Positions 34,577 through 45,100 of a stretch of 64,000 bases of DNA are shown piece after piece (positions within the stretch are counted from its first letter, which is position 1; every line of letters starts with the position of its first letter). Where the stretch lies: the NCBI GenBank assembly GCA_963773665.1, contig CAVZBZ010000001.1, positions 1,240,001-1,304,000 of the forward strand, in the 5' to 3' direction. Source of the stretch: DATJLY01 sp963773665. Lineage in GTDB: Bacteria > Pseudomonadota > Alphaproteobacteria > ATCC43930 > CGMCC-115725. The notes below the pieces were generated by a model. It searched no databases. It had not been told where the DNA came from and was given only the letters and a program-made list of their open reading frames with translations. The position numbers and the translations under genes are program-made.

Positions 34577-35409
34577 TCGAGGTCGAGCGCATCAGCCACG
34601 GTTTTGCGCGCGGGCCCGCCGGCGACGACATTTTCCCGGTGCTGAACGATGTGAGCTTTTCCATTCGCGACGGGTGCATCGTCTCGCTGCTGGGACCGTC
34701 GGGCTGCGGCAAGACCACGCTCCTGCGCATCATGGACGGGCTCGTCCGGCCGCTTGCGGGCGCGGTTCGCATCGACGGCGCAACGGTGCGAAAGCCCGCG
34801 ACCGACCGCACCATGGTGTTCCAGGAGTTCAACCTGCTGCCGTGGCGGACGGCGCTGCGCAACATCGAGTTCGCGGCCGAGCTGCACGGGCTGCGGGCGG
34901 CTGAGCGGCGGACGCGCGCCGCTTCCGCGCTCCAGCGGGTCGGGCTCGAAGGGTTCGCGAATTACTATCCGCACCAGCTTTCGGGCGGAATGAAGCAGCG
35001 CGTCGGCCTTGCCCGCGCGCTCAGCACCAATCCCAAGGTGCTGCTGATGGACGAGCCGTTCGGCGCGCTCGACCCGCAGATCCGCGAGATCATGCAGATC
35101 GAGCTGCTGAAGCTGCTCGAGGCGGAGGGCAAGACCATCGTGCTCGTCACGCACAGCATCGACGAGGCGATCTTCCTGTCCGATACGGTCGTGATCTTTT
35201 CCGCCAATCCGGGCCGCGTGCTCGCCACGATCGATATCGAGCTGCCGCGGCCGCGCTGGTCGAACGACGAAGCGATCAAGGCGAGCCCGGAGTTCGTCGC
35301 TTATCGCCGGCGCCTTTGGCATCTCCTCAAGGAGCAGCTTCGGAGCGAAGTGACGCCGCCGCCGCCGCTCGAACCGGATGCGGGGTTCGCCCCGGCGGAT
35401 CAAACGTAG
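34573..35409 (+). CDS. ABC transporter ATP-binding protein (NitT/TauT type)
   Basis: 278 residues. Walker A GPSGCGKTT, Q-loop FQEFNLLPWRTAL, signature LSGGMKQRVGLARAL, Walker B LLMDEPFGALD and switch VTHSIDEAIF are all intact, as in SsuB/TauB. Powers the adjacent permease; the presumed ligand class is sulfonates, taurine, nitrate or aromatic acids. The C-terminal tail is Pro-rich. Confidence 0.94.
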   Translation: MIEVERISHGFARGPAGDDIFPVLNDVSFSIRDGCIVSLLGPSGCGKTTLLRIMDGLVRPLAGAVRIDGATVRKPATDRTMVFQEFNLLPWRTALRNIEFAAELHGLRAAERRTRAASALQRVGLEGFANYYPHQLSGGMKQRVGLARALSTNPKVLLMDEPFGALDPQIREIMQIELLKLLEAEGKTIVLVTHSIDEAIFLSDTVVIFSANPGRVLATIDIELPRPRWSNDEAIKASPEFVAYRRRLWHLLKEQLRSEVTPPPPLEPDAGFAPADQT

Positions 35410-35474
35410 GGCGCTTGACGCACGGCGCGATTGCAGCCGACTATCGCCGCAACGAGAAGACGGGAGGAGGCGAC

Positions 35475-36641
35475 ATGAAGGCGTGGGTGCTTGCGGCGGC
35501 GCTTGCGGCGTTCTGCGCCCAAGCGCAGGCGGCCGATCAGATCAAGCTCGGCCTCATGCTCAGCAAGAGCGGCGCGGCCGGCCTCGTCGGCGAGGAGATG
35601 CAGAGGGGATTCGACCTCGCCTTCGCCGATCACGGCAACAAGCTCGGCGGCGTTGCGGTCAAGCTCTTTAGCGAGGACGATAAGAGCGATCCCGCGGTCG
35701 CGGTGCAAGTCGCGTCGAAATTCATCGACGAGGACCAGGTCAACATCATGACCGGGTTCTTGGGCTCCAACACCACGATCCCGGTCGTGCCGACTTTTCT
35801 GGAGGCCGGCATCTGGGTGGTGGGCGCGCTTTCGGGCCCGCAGGAATTCGCCGGCAAAGACTGCAAGGCGGATGCGTTCTTCGCTTCGTTCGAGAACGAG
35901 GATTGGGACGATGCGCTCGCCCAGCACCTGAACCAGCAGAACCTCAAATCGGTTTATTTCATGGGCGCCGACTATCAGGCCGGATGGGAGAAGATCGGCG
36001 GCGCGATGAAGCACTACACGGGCAAGGCGATCGGGCCGGTCTATACGCCGTGGATGGGCCAGGTCGATCTCGCCCCGCAGCTCTCCCAGGTGCGCGCCGC
36101 CGATCCCGAGGCGATCTTCGTCTTCCTGCCGGGCGGCGCCGGCATCGCGTTCCTGAAGCAGTTCGCGCAGGCGGGGCTGCACGACAAGATCAAGATCTTC
36201 TCCGAAGACACGATGGCGACCGACCTGACCTTTAAAGCCGAAGGCGATTCGGCCTTGGGCGTCATCCAGAGCACGAGCTGGTCCTACGAGCTCGACAATC
36301 CGGCCAACAAGAAATTCGTCGCGGAATTCGTCGCGAAGTACGGGCGGCGGCCGACCATCTTCTCGGCGCTGCAGTACGACACTGTCAATCTGATCGACAG
36401 CGCGGTGGCGGCGGTCCATGGCAACATCGCCGACAAGAATGGCTTCCGCGCGGCGCTGAAGAACGCCGATTTCCAATCGGTGCGCGGACCCTTCAAGTTC
36501 GACAACAACCACTACCCGATCCAGAACATCTATCTGACCGAGGTGGTGAAGGACCCTGACGGATCGCTGCGGCTGGCGCTCCGCGGCACCGCGGCCGAGG
36601 GCTGGCACGACGTCTATCACGAGCAGTGCCCGATGAAGTGA
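35475..36641 (+). CDS. ABC transporter substrate-binding protein, branched-chain amino acid (LivK) type
   Basis: 388 residues. Signal peptide MKAWVLAAALAAFCAQAQAA with cleavage before DQIKLGL. Type I periplasmic-binding fold: IKLGLMLSKSGAAGLVGEEM, MTGFLGSNTTIPVV and AIFVFLPGGAGIAFLKQF, and VYFMGADYQAGWEK. ATG 35475 follows GGGAGGAGG. It sits 65 bp after a NitT-type permease and ATPase, although LivK-type receptors normally work with LivHMGF-type permeases; either an unusual hybrid transporter or a chance neighbour. Confidence 0.9.
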   Translation: MKAWVLAAALAAFCAQAQAADQIKLGLMLSKSGAAGLVGEEMQRGFDLAFADHGNKLGGVAVKLFSEDDKSDPAVAVQVASKFIDEDQVNIMTGFLGSNTTIPVVPTFLEAGIWVVGALSGPQEFAGKDCKADAFFASFENEDWDDALAQHLNQQNLKSVYFMGADYQAGWEKIGGAMKHYTGKAIGPVYTPWMGQVDLAPQLSQVRAADPEAIFVFLPGGAGIAFLKQFAQAGLHDKIKIFSEDTMATDLTFKAEGDSALGVIQSTSWSYELDNPANKKFVAEFVAKYGRRPTIFSALQYDTVNLIDSAVAAVHGNIADKNGFRAALKNADFQSVRGPFKFDNNHYPIQNIYLTEVVKDPDGSLRLALRGTAAEGWHDVYHEQCPMK

Positions 36642-36647
36642 CGCGCG

Positions 36648-38243
36648 CTACGGGTCGATCAGCACGCCCGGATTGAGCAGGCCCTGCGGGTCGAGCGCGT
36701 GCTTTGCCGCCTTGAGCGCGGCCGCGAAGAGCGGCGGCCGCTCGCGGTCGTACCAGGGGCGGTGCTGGCGTCCGACCGCGTGATGATGCGTGATGGTGCC
36801 GCCCGCCTCGATGAGCGCGTCGGACGCAGCGCGCTTCACCTCGTGCCATTGCGCCAGAAGCTCGCCGTGCCGGCCCAAGGCATGGAAGGTGAAATAGGGC
36901 GCGGGGCCGTCGGGATAGACGTGGGTGATGCGGCACGTCACCTGGCCCTTGCGCCCGGTCGCGCGGAGGATCGCATCGAGCGCCGCCGCCTTCACCGTGT
37001 CGTGGAACCGCTCGAACCGGTCCCACGTGATCGCGGTCTCGAACGTGTCGTTGATGATCGCGAGCCCGACCGTGATCTCGCGCGCATAGGGCATGCGGAT
37101 GAAGGCATTGCGCCAGCGCCCCGCAGCGCCGGCAAGATGCGCGTCGGCCGCGTCCGGGGCTTCGGCCTTGCCGCCCTCCTGCGCGCAGATTTCGAGCGCG
37201 CGCTTCATCGCGCCATCGACCGGATGATCGGCCAATTCGAAGGCCAGGACCATGATCGCCGAGCGCCCGTCGCCGGCGCCGGTGTTGTAGGCCTCGGCCG
37301 GATCGAGCACGCGGCAGTTGGCGGGATAGAGCGCGCTCTGCGAGACCAGGCGCAGCGCCCGCATCGCCGCGAAGAAATCGGCGAACGAAACCGACGATCC
37401 GGCGCGGAAGCGCGGCCGGTCCTGGAGCCGCATCCACGCCTCGGTGATGATGCCGAGAATGCCTTCGGAGCCGATGACGAGCCGCTCGGGCGCAGGGCCG
37501 GCGCCGGAGCCCGGCAGCCGCCGCGTCTCGAGCGCGCCCTGCGGCGTCACCATGCGCACGCCTTCGACGAAATCGTCGATATGCGTGTAGAGCGAAGCGA
37601 AATGCCCGCCCGAGCGCGTCGCGATCCAGCCGCCCAAGGTCGAATACTCGAAGCTTTGCGGGAAATGGCGCAGCGTGAGGCCATGCGGCTTCAGCTGCGC
37701 CTCGAGCGCGGGGCCGAAGGCGCCGCCTTCGATGCGGGCGGCGCGCGCGGCGCGGTCCACTTCGAGGACGCGCCCCATCTCGCGCATATCGATGGTGAGG
37801 ACGCCGCGCCTGCGCTCGGCGACGCCCCTCGGCTCGATGCCGCCGACGACGCTCGATCCGGCGCCGAACGGCACGATTGCAGCCTCGCACCCGCCGGCCC
37901 AATCGAGGAGAGCCGCCACGTCCGCCTCGCACTTGGGATAGGCCACGATGTCGGGCGCGCGGGCGTAATCGCCTTCGAGCCCGCGCACCGTGTCGGGATA
38001 GGCCTTGCCGTAAGCATGCGCCGCGCGGTCGTAAAGCGCGCTCGAACAGAGAGGCTCGAGCGAGGCGGGCGGCGCGAGGCGCGGCGGCGCAAGCTGCACG
38101 TCTTGGAGACGCGGCGGGCGGCGCTCGTCGAAGCGATCGACGCCGAAGCGCTCGCGGATGCGCGCAAGGAGGAACTCGCGCTCGTCCGCGTCGAGCCCCT
38201 CGCCTTCGCGTCCCCAGCCGAAATGTTTGAGCCGTGCTGCCAT
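36648..38243 (-). CDS. FAD-binding oxidase, alkyldihydroxyacetone-phosphate synthase-like
   Basis: 531 residues. PCMH-type FAD domain with PFGAGSSVVGG, the segment QSFEYSTLGGWIATRSGGH, GSEGILGIITEA, and the C-terminal THHHAVGRQHRPWY motif with three consecutive His that is diagnostic of AGPS-type enzymes. AGPS swaps an acyl for an alkyl chain on dihydroxyacetone phosphate for ether lipids, but bacterial homologues often have other roles. ATG 38243. The DMT exporter gene lies immediately upstream in the same direction (32 bp). Confidence 0.85.
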   Translation of the reverse strand: MAARLKHFGWGREGEGLDADEREFLLARIRERFGVDRFDERRPPRLQDVQLAPPRLAPPASLEPLCSSALYDRAAHAYGKAYPDTVRGLEGDYARAPDIVAYPKCEADVAALLDWAGGCEAAIVPFGAGSSVVGGIEPRGVAERRRGVLTIDMREMGRVLEVDRAARAARIEGGAFGPALEAQLKPHGLTLRHFPQSFEYSTLGGWIATRSGGHFASLYTHIDDFVEGVRMVTPQGALETRRLPGSGAGPAPERLVIGSEGILGIITEAWMRLQDRPRFRAGSSVSFADFFAAMRALRLVSQSALYPANCRVLDPAEAYNTGAGDGRSAIMVLAFELADHPVDGAMKRALEICAQEGGKAEAPDAADAHLAGAAGRWRNAFIRMPYAREITVGLAIINDTFETAITWDRFERFHDTVKAAALDAILRATGRKGQVTCRITHVYPDGPAPYFTFHALGRHGELLAQWHEVKRAASDALIEAGGTITHHHAVGRQHRPWYDRERPPLFAAALKAAKHALDPQGLLNPGVLIDP

Positions 38244-38275
38244 GACCAGGAGGATATGTCAGCTTCCGCTGCCCG

Positions 38276-39166
38276 TCATCCCCGGGCGCCGGCGGCGCGG
38301 GCGCGGGAGCCGGTCTCGCGCCACAGGATATAAAGGCCCGATCCGACCACGACCGCGGAGCCCGCGACGAGGCCCGGCGTCGGCACTTCGCCCCACACCC
38401 AAAACCCCGCGATCGACGCCCAGACGAGCGACAGGTAATTGAACGGCACGACCGCCGAGGTCGGCGCCAGGTGCAGCGACTTCGTCCACCAGTATTGCGC
38501 GACGCCGTTGACGATCCCGGCGGTCGCGAGGAAGAGCAGGTCGGCCGGCGTCGGCCAGGCGAATCCCAACGGCAGCAGCAGCGCCGTCAGCAGCGAAAGC
38601 AAGGTCAGCTGATAGACGATGAGCGTCTCGGTCGATTCGGTGACGCTCATCTTGCGGATGGCGACCGCCACCGTCGAGATCAGCACCGCGTTCGCGAGCG
38701 CGAACAGCGCGCCCAACTGGAACGCGCCGGCGCCCGGCTTCGTCACCAGCAGCACGCCCAAAAAGCCCGCCGCGAGCGCGCTCCAGCGGTGGATTCCCAC
38801 CCGCTCCTTCAGGATGAGGATCGAGAGCAGCGTCGTGAAGAGCGGCGCCGAGAAACTGATCGCGACCGCGCCGGCCAAGGGCATCAGCTTGAAGGCGATG
38901 AAGATCGCCGTCATCGAGCAGAGTTGCGAGACCGCACGCTTCAGGTGATCGAACGGGCGCTGGGTCCAGAACGCGTGCAATCCGGCGCGCGGCAGCACGA
39001 TCGCGTAGCACGGGATGAGCGAGAAGAACGAGCGGAAGAACGCGACCTCGCCGACCGGATAGAGCGCCACCTCCCACTTGATGAGCGCGTTGACGAGGGC
39101 GAAGGCCACGGTGGACGCGACCATGAAGGCGATCCCGCCGACCACGGAATCGCGCTGCGGCGCCAC
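38276..39166 (-). CDS. DMT-superfamily transporter (EamA)
   Basis: 296 residues with ten hydrophobic helices in two EamA repeats (ALVNALIKWEVALYPVGE... and FQLGALFALANAVLIS..., the latter followed by VTESTE). Start is GTG 39166 with GGGGAG seven bases upstream. Inner membrane exporter of metabolites, substrate unknown. Precedes the AGPS-like gene. Confidence 0.88.
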   Translation of the reverse strand: MAPQRDSVVGGIAFMVASTVAFALVNALIKWEVALYPVGEVAFFRSFFSLIPCYAIVLPRAGLHAFWTQRPFDHLKRAVSQLCSMTAIFIAFKLMPLAGAVAISFSAPLFTTLLSILILKERVGIHRWSALAAGFLGVLLVTKPGAGAFQLGALFALANAVLISTVAVAIRKMSVTESTETLIVYQLTLLSLLTALLLPLGFAWPTPADLLFLATAGIVNGVAQYWWTKSLHLAPTSAVVPFNYLSLVWASIAGFWVWGEVPTPGLVAGSAVVVGSGLYILWRETGSRARAAGARG

Positions 39167-39229
39167 CTACGATCTCCCCGAAGGAAAGGCGCCGCCGCTT
39201 CGCTGCGCGGGAAGCGGCGGCGCTTGCGG

Positions 39230-40258
39230 CTATTGCGCGGCGACGGCCATCCGGCCGACGACGCGGGCGAGCGTGCGGGCAGCATTGCCGCCGCGGATCA
39301 GGTCCTTGTCCGCGTCGCTGATGCGCGCCTCGGCGATCGCCTTCTGCGTCCAGTCCATGCCGAAATGCGTGCCGTCCGAGCCGAACACGATCTTGTCGGC
39401 GCCATAGACCTCGACCGCCCGCTCGATCGAGCGTGCGCCCAAGGAATTGCAATCGACCAGAAGACGCGCGGCGCGGAAGCGTTTGGACGGCAGTTCGGTG
39501 CCGAGCGACTCATCGACCATCGTGCGGTGATCCATGCGCTCGACCTCGAAAGGGATGTTGCCGCCCAAATTGTGCGTCATCATCGTCAGGTTCGGATACT
39601 TCTCGAGGAAGTCGGTGAGGCAGAAGGTCAGCATGCTCGACGAGATGCGCGCCTGCATGTCGAGCGTGCCGATCCTGAGCCGCCGGTTGTCGGAGAGGTC
39701 GGGTTTTGGCGCCTCGGGATCGTCCGGCAGCCGCCCGTAATGGGCGAGGATCACGGCGCGATGCCGGTCCGCCGTCTCCAAGAGCGGCGCCCATTTCTCG
39801 GCGCGTTTCGCGGTCAGGAACGCGTCGCCCGGGACGATGGCGCCGACGATGCCGGGCAGGCTCATGGCGCGGTCGAACTCCGCGACCGCCGCCTTGACCG
39901 AGCCCATCGGGATCGCGGCGAAAGCCTGGATGCGGTCCTTATGCTTCTCGCATTCGGCCGAGATGCCGTCGTTATAGGCGCGGCACAGCGGCACCGAATC
40001 CTCGAGCGGCAATGACGAGATGTCCTGCATCTGGTTCGACAGCACGGCGTGCGTGACGCCGTCCTTGTCCATCTCGGCGAGGCGTTTCTCGACGCTGTCG
40101 AAGCCCTCGTGCATCGGCGCCCGGGCGTTCAGCAGCGAGTTCATGTATTCCTTGCCGTCCTCGCCGCGAATCATCATCGGCGGCTTGGTGCGCGCGCGGA
40201 GCGCGTCGGCGAGGCCCTTGGGAATGATGTGGGAATGCATGTCGACCGTCATCGTCAT
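39230..40258 (-). CDS. amidohydrolase family 2 (ACMSD/6-methylsalicylate decarboxylase-like)
   Basis: 342 residues from ATG 40258 (MTMTVDMHSH; ATG 40252 equally possible). Metal-binding DMHSH (H8, H10) and VFGSDGTHFG with the final Asp, plus THNLGGNIPFEVERMDHR, match the amidohydrolase-2 group of non-oxidative decarboxylases. These act on aromatic or muconate-type carboxylates. No tight operon; a 377-bp gap lies upstream. Confidence 0.85.
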   Translation of the reverse strand: MTMTVDMHSHIIPKGLADALRARTKPPMMIRGEDGKEYMNSLLNARAPMHEGFDSVEKRLAEMDKDGVTHAVLSNQMQDISSLPLEDSVPLCRAYNDGISAECEKHKDRIQAFAAIPMGSVKAAVAEFDRAMSLPGIVGAIVPGDAFLTAKRAEKWAPLLETADRHRAVILAHYGRLPDDPEAPKPDLSDNRRLRIGTLDMQARISSSMLTFCLTDFLEKYPNLTMMTHNLGGNIPFEVERMDHRTMVDESLGTELPSKRFRAARLLVDCNSLGARSIERAVEVYGADKIVFGSDGTHFGMDWTQKAIAEARISDADKDLIRGGNAARTLARVVGRMAVAAQ

Positions 40259-40309
40259 GGCGTATCCCGGCCTGTTGCGGCCGCTCCTCTTCGTCAGTTC
40301 GGTTGGCAA

Positions 40310-40686
40310 ATGCTACCGGAGACGGCACGGCAGAGCAATCATCCACCCCGGCGCCCATCGCGCCCAAAACCGCGCCGTGCCCATGAATGCGCATCCGCGG
40401 CGGACGCGTGGCGCGAGGTTTTCGGTGTAACGTCGTGGCATGACTGCAAAATACGTACTTTAGCGCCTATTTTCCACCCTCTCGCAATCGCTCTTCCGGC
40501 TCTCCCGATTACTTTTGGCGCCGTTTTCTCGGCTCCAGATTGGTCTTTGCTCGGCAAATCCGCGCCGCCCGGCCGCCCCATCCCAGCGGCTTTTCGAGCA
40601 AGCGCCATATATCACAATTTGCGTACAAAGTCAACGACTGCGCCGGTTCGGGAGCTCGCCGGAGAGGGAGGGGTGAGGTGGGGTGA
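40310..40686. other. 377-bp intergenic region with two short palindromes
   Basis: No convincing gene. It is locally AT-richer than its surroundings. It contains the near-palindrome AAAATACGTACTTT (40448-40461) and TTTGCGTACAAA (40618-40629), both centred on a TACGTA/GTAC core, and near the right end a piece similar to the GAGAGGGAGGGGTGAGG-type repeats seen elsewhere (40661-40677). It lies upstream of the amidohydrolase gene (39230-40258) and downstream of the efflux operon, so the palindromes could be operator sites for the former. Confidence 0.4.
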
Positions 40687-42114
40687 CTACATCGCCGGCA
40701 GCTGCGTGCGGTCCCAGCCGCCGCCCAAGGCTTCGATCAGGGTGGCGGACGCGACGAGGCGGCTTTGCAGGATGGTGAGCGTGGTCTGCTCGTCGGCCAA
40801 GGCGGTGGTTTGCGCCACGACGACGGTCGTGTAGGCGACGGTGCCTGCTTGGTACTGGTTGAGCGCGAGCTGCACCGCGCGCCGGGACGATTGCAGCGCG
40901 ATGTCCTGCGCCGCGGCCTCCTGTTCGAGGATGCGCAGGCTCGCGAGATCGTCCTCGACCTGCTGGAACGCGGTCAGCACGGTCTGGCGGTATGTGGCGA
41001 CGCTTTGGTCATAGAACGCGCGCGCCGCCGCGACCTGCGCGCCGCGCAAGCCGCCGTCGAACACTGTCTCGCTTGCCGAGGCGCCGACGGTCCAGCCGGC
41101 ATTGGCGAGCGACAGGACATTCTCGATCGCGGTGCTGGTGAAGCTCAGATCGGCGGAGAGCGTGAGGTCGGGGAAATAGGCCGCCTCGGCGACGCCGATC
41201 TGGGCATTGGCCGAGGCCATGGCGCGCTCGGCGGCGGCGATGTCGGGCCGCCGCTCCAGCAGCGCCGACGGCACGCCCGGCGGCACCACCGGCACCGAGT
41301 TGCCAAGGCTCGTACGCTCCACCGCGAATTCGGCGGGCGGCTTGCCGATGAGAACGGCGATCGCGTGCTCGAAGGCGGCGCGCTGGACGCCGAGGCCGAT
41401 GAGCTGCGCCTGGGCATTCTCGAGCTGCGTCTCGGCGGTCGCGACATCGGTCTCGGCGGCGACGCCCGCCTCGAACTGGTTCTTCGCGATCTCGAGCGAG
41501 CGCCGGTCGGCCTCGACGGTCGCTTCGAGCACGCGCTTCTGCTCGTCGGCGATGCGCAGCTGGAAATAGTCGGTGGCGAGCGTCGCCTGCGCCGAGAGCT
41601 GCGCCGCGGCAAGGTCGGCGGCCGAGGCCTGGGCGTTGGCGACGTCGCTCTCGACGGTGCGGCGGATGCGGCCCCAGATGTCGGGGACCCAGGTCGCGGC
41701 CGGCCCGGTCGAGAACGCGTTCTGATAAAACGTGCCGCTGCCGCCGGCGCGGGCGAAGCTGGCGGCTTGCGAGCGCGGCGTCGCCGAGCGCTGCGCCGAG
41801 GCGGCGGCGGAGACGGTCGGAAAATATCCGGCGCGCGCCTCGGCGACGATGGCGCTCGCCTGCCGGAACGCGGCCTCGTCGGCCTTGAGCGTCTCGTTCG
41901 AGACCTCGACCTGCTGTTCGAGCGAGGCGAGGAGCGGGTCGCTATAGATCGACCACCACGGCTCCCCGCTTTGCGGCGCGCCGGGCGTCGCGGGCTTCCA
42001 GCCGTCGATCTCCTTGAAGGCGGCGGGTGCCGGCGCGAGCGGGCGCCCGTAATCGGGACCGACGGTGCAGCCGGCCAGCGCGCCAAGCGCGGCGGCGAGA
42101 AAAAGCGCTTTCAT
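40687..42114 (-). CDS. outer membrane efflux factor (NodT/OprM family lipoprotein)
   Basis: 475 residues. Lipoprotein signal MKALFLAAALGALAGC with lipobox LAGC, followed by TVGPDYGRP, the usual NodT start. Two OEP repeats with SALLERRPDIAAAERAM and VGASASETVFDGGLRGAQV between them, as in OprM. ATG 42114 overlaps the stop of the second RND gene (ATGA). It completes a tripartite pump with the MFP and two RND proteins upstream. Confidence 0.93.
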   Translation of the reverse strand: MKALFLAAALGALAGCTVGPDYGRPLAPAPAAFKEIDGWKPATPGAPQSGEPWWSIYSDPLLASLEQQVEVSNETLKADEAAFRQASAIVAEARAGYFPTVSAAASAQRSATPRSQAASFARAGGSGTFYQNAFSTGPAATWVPDIWGRIRRTVESDVANAQASAADLAAAQLSAQATLATDYFQLRIADEQKRVLEATVEADRRSLEIAKNQFEAGVAAETDVATAETQLENAQAQLIGLGVQRAAFEHAIAVLIGKPPAEFAVERTSLGNSVPVVPPGVPSALLERRPDIAAAERAMASANAQIGVAEAAYFPDLTLSADLSFTSTAIENVLSLANAGWTVGASASETVFDGGLRGAQVAAARAFYDQSVATYRQTVLTAFQQVEDDLASLRILEQEAAAQDIALQSSRRAVQLALNQYQAGTVAYTTVVVAQTTALADEQTTLTILQSRLVASATLIEALGGGWDRTQLPAM

Positions 42115-45100
42115 TCGGCGCCCGCCGCGCCCGGAGAAAGAGCCTGCTTCGTGCCGCGCCAGCGGCGCTGCGCCCAGAGGCGGAAGCGGTCGAGATAAAG
42201 ATAGACCACCGGCGTCGTATAGAGCGTCAGCATCTGGCTTACGATGAGGCCGCCGACGATGGAGAGGCCCAACGGACGGCGCAGCTCGCCGCCCTCGCCG
42301 AACCCGAAGGCGAGCGGCACCGCGCCCAACATCGCCGCCATCGTCGTCATCATGATCGGCCGGAAGCGCAGGATGCACGCCTCGTAGATCGCCTGGCGCG
42401 AGGCAAGCCCGCGGCCCCGCTCGGCATCCAAGGCGAAGTCGATCATCATGATCGCATTCTTCTTGACGATGCCGATGAGGAGAATGACGCCGATAAGCGC
42501 GATGAGGGTGAAATCGGTTTTCGTCGCCATGAGCGCCAGCACCGCGCCGACGCCGGCCGACGGCAGCGTCGAGAGGATCGTGATCGGGTGGACATAGCTC
42601 TCGTACAGCACGCCCAGCACGATATAGACGGCGGCGAGCGCCGCCGCGACGAGGTAGGGCTCGGTCGCAAGCGACTGCTGGAAGATCTGCGCCGTCCCCT
42701 GGAAGCTGCCGCGGATCGAGGCCGGAACGCCGATCCGGTTCATCGCCTGGCCGATCGCTGCGACCGCGTCGCTGAGCGATACGCCCGGCGCGAGATTGAA
42801 CGACAGCGTGGTCGCGACGAAGAGGCCCTGGTGGCTCACGTTGAGCGCCGTGCTGCCGGGCGCGAAATGGGCAATGGCGGCGAGCGGGATCATGGTCTCG
42901 GTGCGCGGGCTCACCGCGCTTCCGGTCGAGGCGCTGGTGTGGCCGGTGAGCGCGATCGAGTTGGTCGCGGCGTTGCGCGCCTCGTCGGATGCTACCGCGG
43001 CGGAGCTCGAGACCACCTTGGCGCTCGTCACGGTGCCGGCGACGGCGCTCGTCGACTGCACGCCGCCGACCGCGCCGCCCGCGGTGCTGATATAGATGTC
43101 CTTCAAGGTCTCGGGGCTTTGCCAGTATTGCGGCGCCACCTCCATGACGACGTGATACTGGTTCAGCGGATTGTAGATGGTCGAGACCTGGCGCTGGCCG
43201 AACGCGTCGTAGAGCGTGGCGTCGATCGTGCTCGTCTTGATGCCGAGCCGGGAAGCGGTGTCGCGGTCGATCACGAGGTCGCTTTCGAGGCCCTTGTTCT
43301 GCTGGTCGGAATTGACGTCGCGGAGCTCGGGGAGAGCCTGCATCGCCTGCAGGATCTTGGGCCCCCACTGATAGAGATCGTCGAGCGAATCGCCCTGCAG
43401 CGTATATTGATACTGCGCGGCCGATTGCCGCCCGCCGGTGCGGAAATCCTGCACCGCCTGGAGGAAGAGCGAAGCGCCCGGCACCTGCGAGAGTTGGCGG
43501 CGCAGGCGCGCGATGACCTGGTCCGCCGACGCGTCGCGTTGGGCCAGCGGCTTCAGCGAGATGAACACGAAGCCGCTGTTGGCAGCGCCCCCGCCGGTGA
43601 AGCCCACGACGCTGTCGACCGCCTTGTCTCGGCCTACGATCGCGATGAACTGCGTCATCTTCTGCTGCATGAGCTGGAACGAGATCGCCTGGTCGGCCTG
43701 GATGCCGCCGACGATGCGGCCCGTGTCCTGCTGCGGGAAGATGCCCTTGGGCACCGCGATGAAGAGATAGATGTTGAGCGCGATCGTGGCCGCCAGCACG
43801 ACCATGACGCTCAACGGATGCGCGAGCGCCCAGCGCAGCGAGCGGTCGTAGCCGCGCAGCATCGCATCGAAGCCGCGCGAGACCGCGCCGAGGAACCAGC
43901 CTTCCGCCTCGGGGCGCGGCGGCCGCAGGATGCGCGCGCACATCATCGGCGTCACGGTCAGCGAGACCGCGAGCGAGACCAGCACGGCGATCGACAGCGT
44001 GATGCCGAACTCGCGGAAGAAGCGGCCGACGATCCCGCCCATCAAAATGATCGGGATGAACACGGCAACGAGCGACAGGCTCATCGACAGGACCGTGAAG
44101 CCCACCTCGCGCGCGCCCACAAGGGCCGCCTGGAAGCGCGGCATGCCGGCTTCCATGTGGCGCGTGATGTTCTCGACCACGACGATCGCATCGTCGACCA
44201 CGAAGCCGGTCGCGACGGTCAGCGCCATGAGCGACAGATTGTCGATGCTGAAGCCGAGAAGATACATGGCGCCGAACGTGCCCAAGAGCGACACCGGCAC
44301 GGCGATCGAGGGGATGAGCGTCGCCCGGCCGTTCCTGAGGAACAGGAACACGACCAGGATGACGAGGCACGAGGCGATGACGAGCGTGCGCTCGATATCG
44401 GCAAGGGAGGCGCGGATCGTGGTCGAGCGGTCGACCGCCACGGCGATGTCGATGGCCGGCGAGATCGAGGCCTTGAGCTCGGGGATCAATGCCTTCACGC
44501 GATCGACCGTGTCGATGATGTTGGCGTTGGGCGCGCGATAGAGGATCACGAGGATCGACGGCTTGCCGTTGGCGATGCCGGCGTTGCGCACGTTCTCGAC
44601 CGAATCGATGATTTCCGCCACGTCGGTGAGCACCACCGGCGCGCCGTTGCGGTATGCCACGATGAGGCCCTGATAGTCCGACGCCTGGCGCGACTGGTCG
44701 TTGTCGTAGATCTGAAAGCGCAGCCCTCCCTCCTCGATGGCGCCCTTGGGGCTGTGCGCGTTGGCGGCGGCGAGTGCCGCGCGGATGTCCTCGAGCCCGA
44801 TGCCGTACTTGAAGAGCGCGCCGGGATTGAGCTCGACCCGGACCGCGGGCAGCGCGCCGCCGCCGATATCGACCTCGCCCACGCCCTCGACCTGCGAGAA
44901 TTTCTGCTGCAGCACGGTGGTGGCGGCGTCGTAGATCTGGCCGCGGCTCAGCGTGTCCGAGGTGAGCGCCAGGATCAGAATGGGCGCGTCCGCCGTGTTC
45001 ACCTTGTGATAGGTGGGATTGCTGCGCAGGTTCGCCGGCAGGTCGGCGCGCGCGGCGTTGATCGCCGCCTGGACGTCGCGCGCGGCGCCGTCGATGTCGC

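Noticed and set aside
40339..40608. Possible 89-residue gene on the minus strand in the gap
   Set aside because: No ribosome site, no domain, and composition unlike neighbouring genes.
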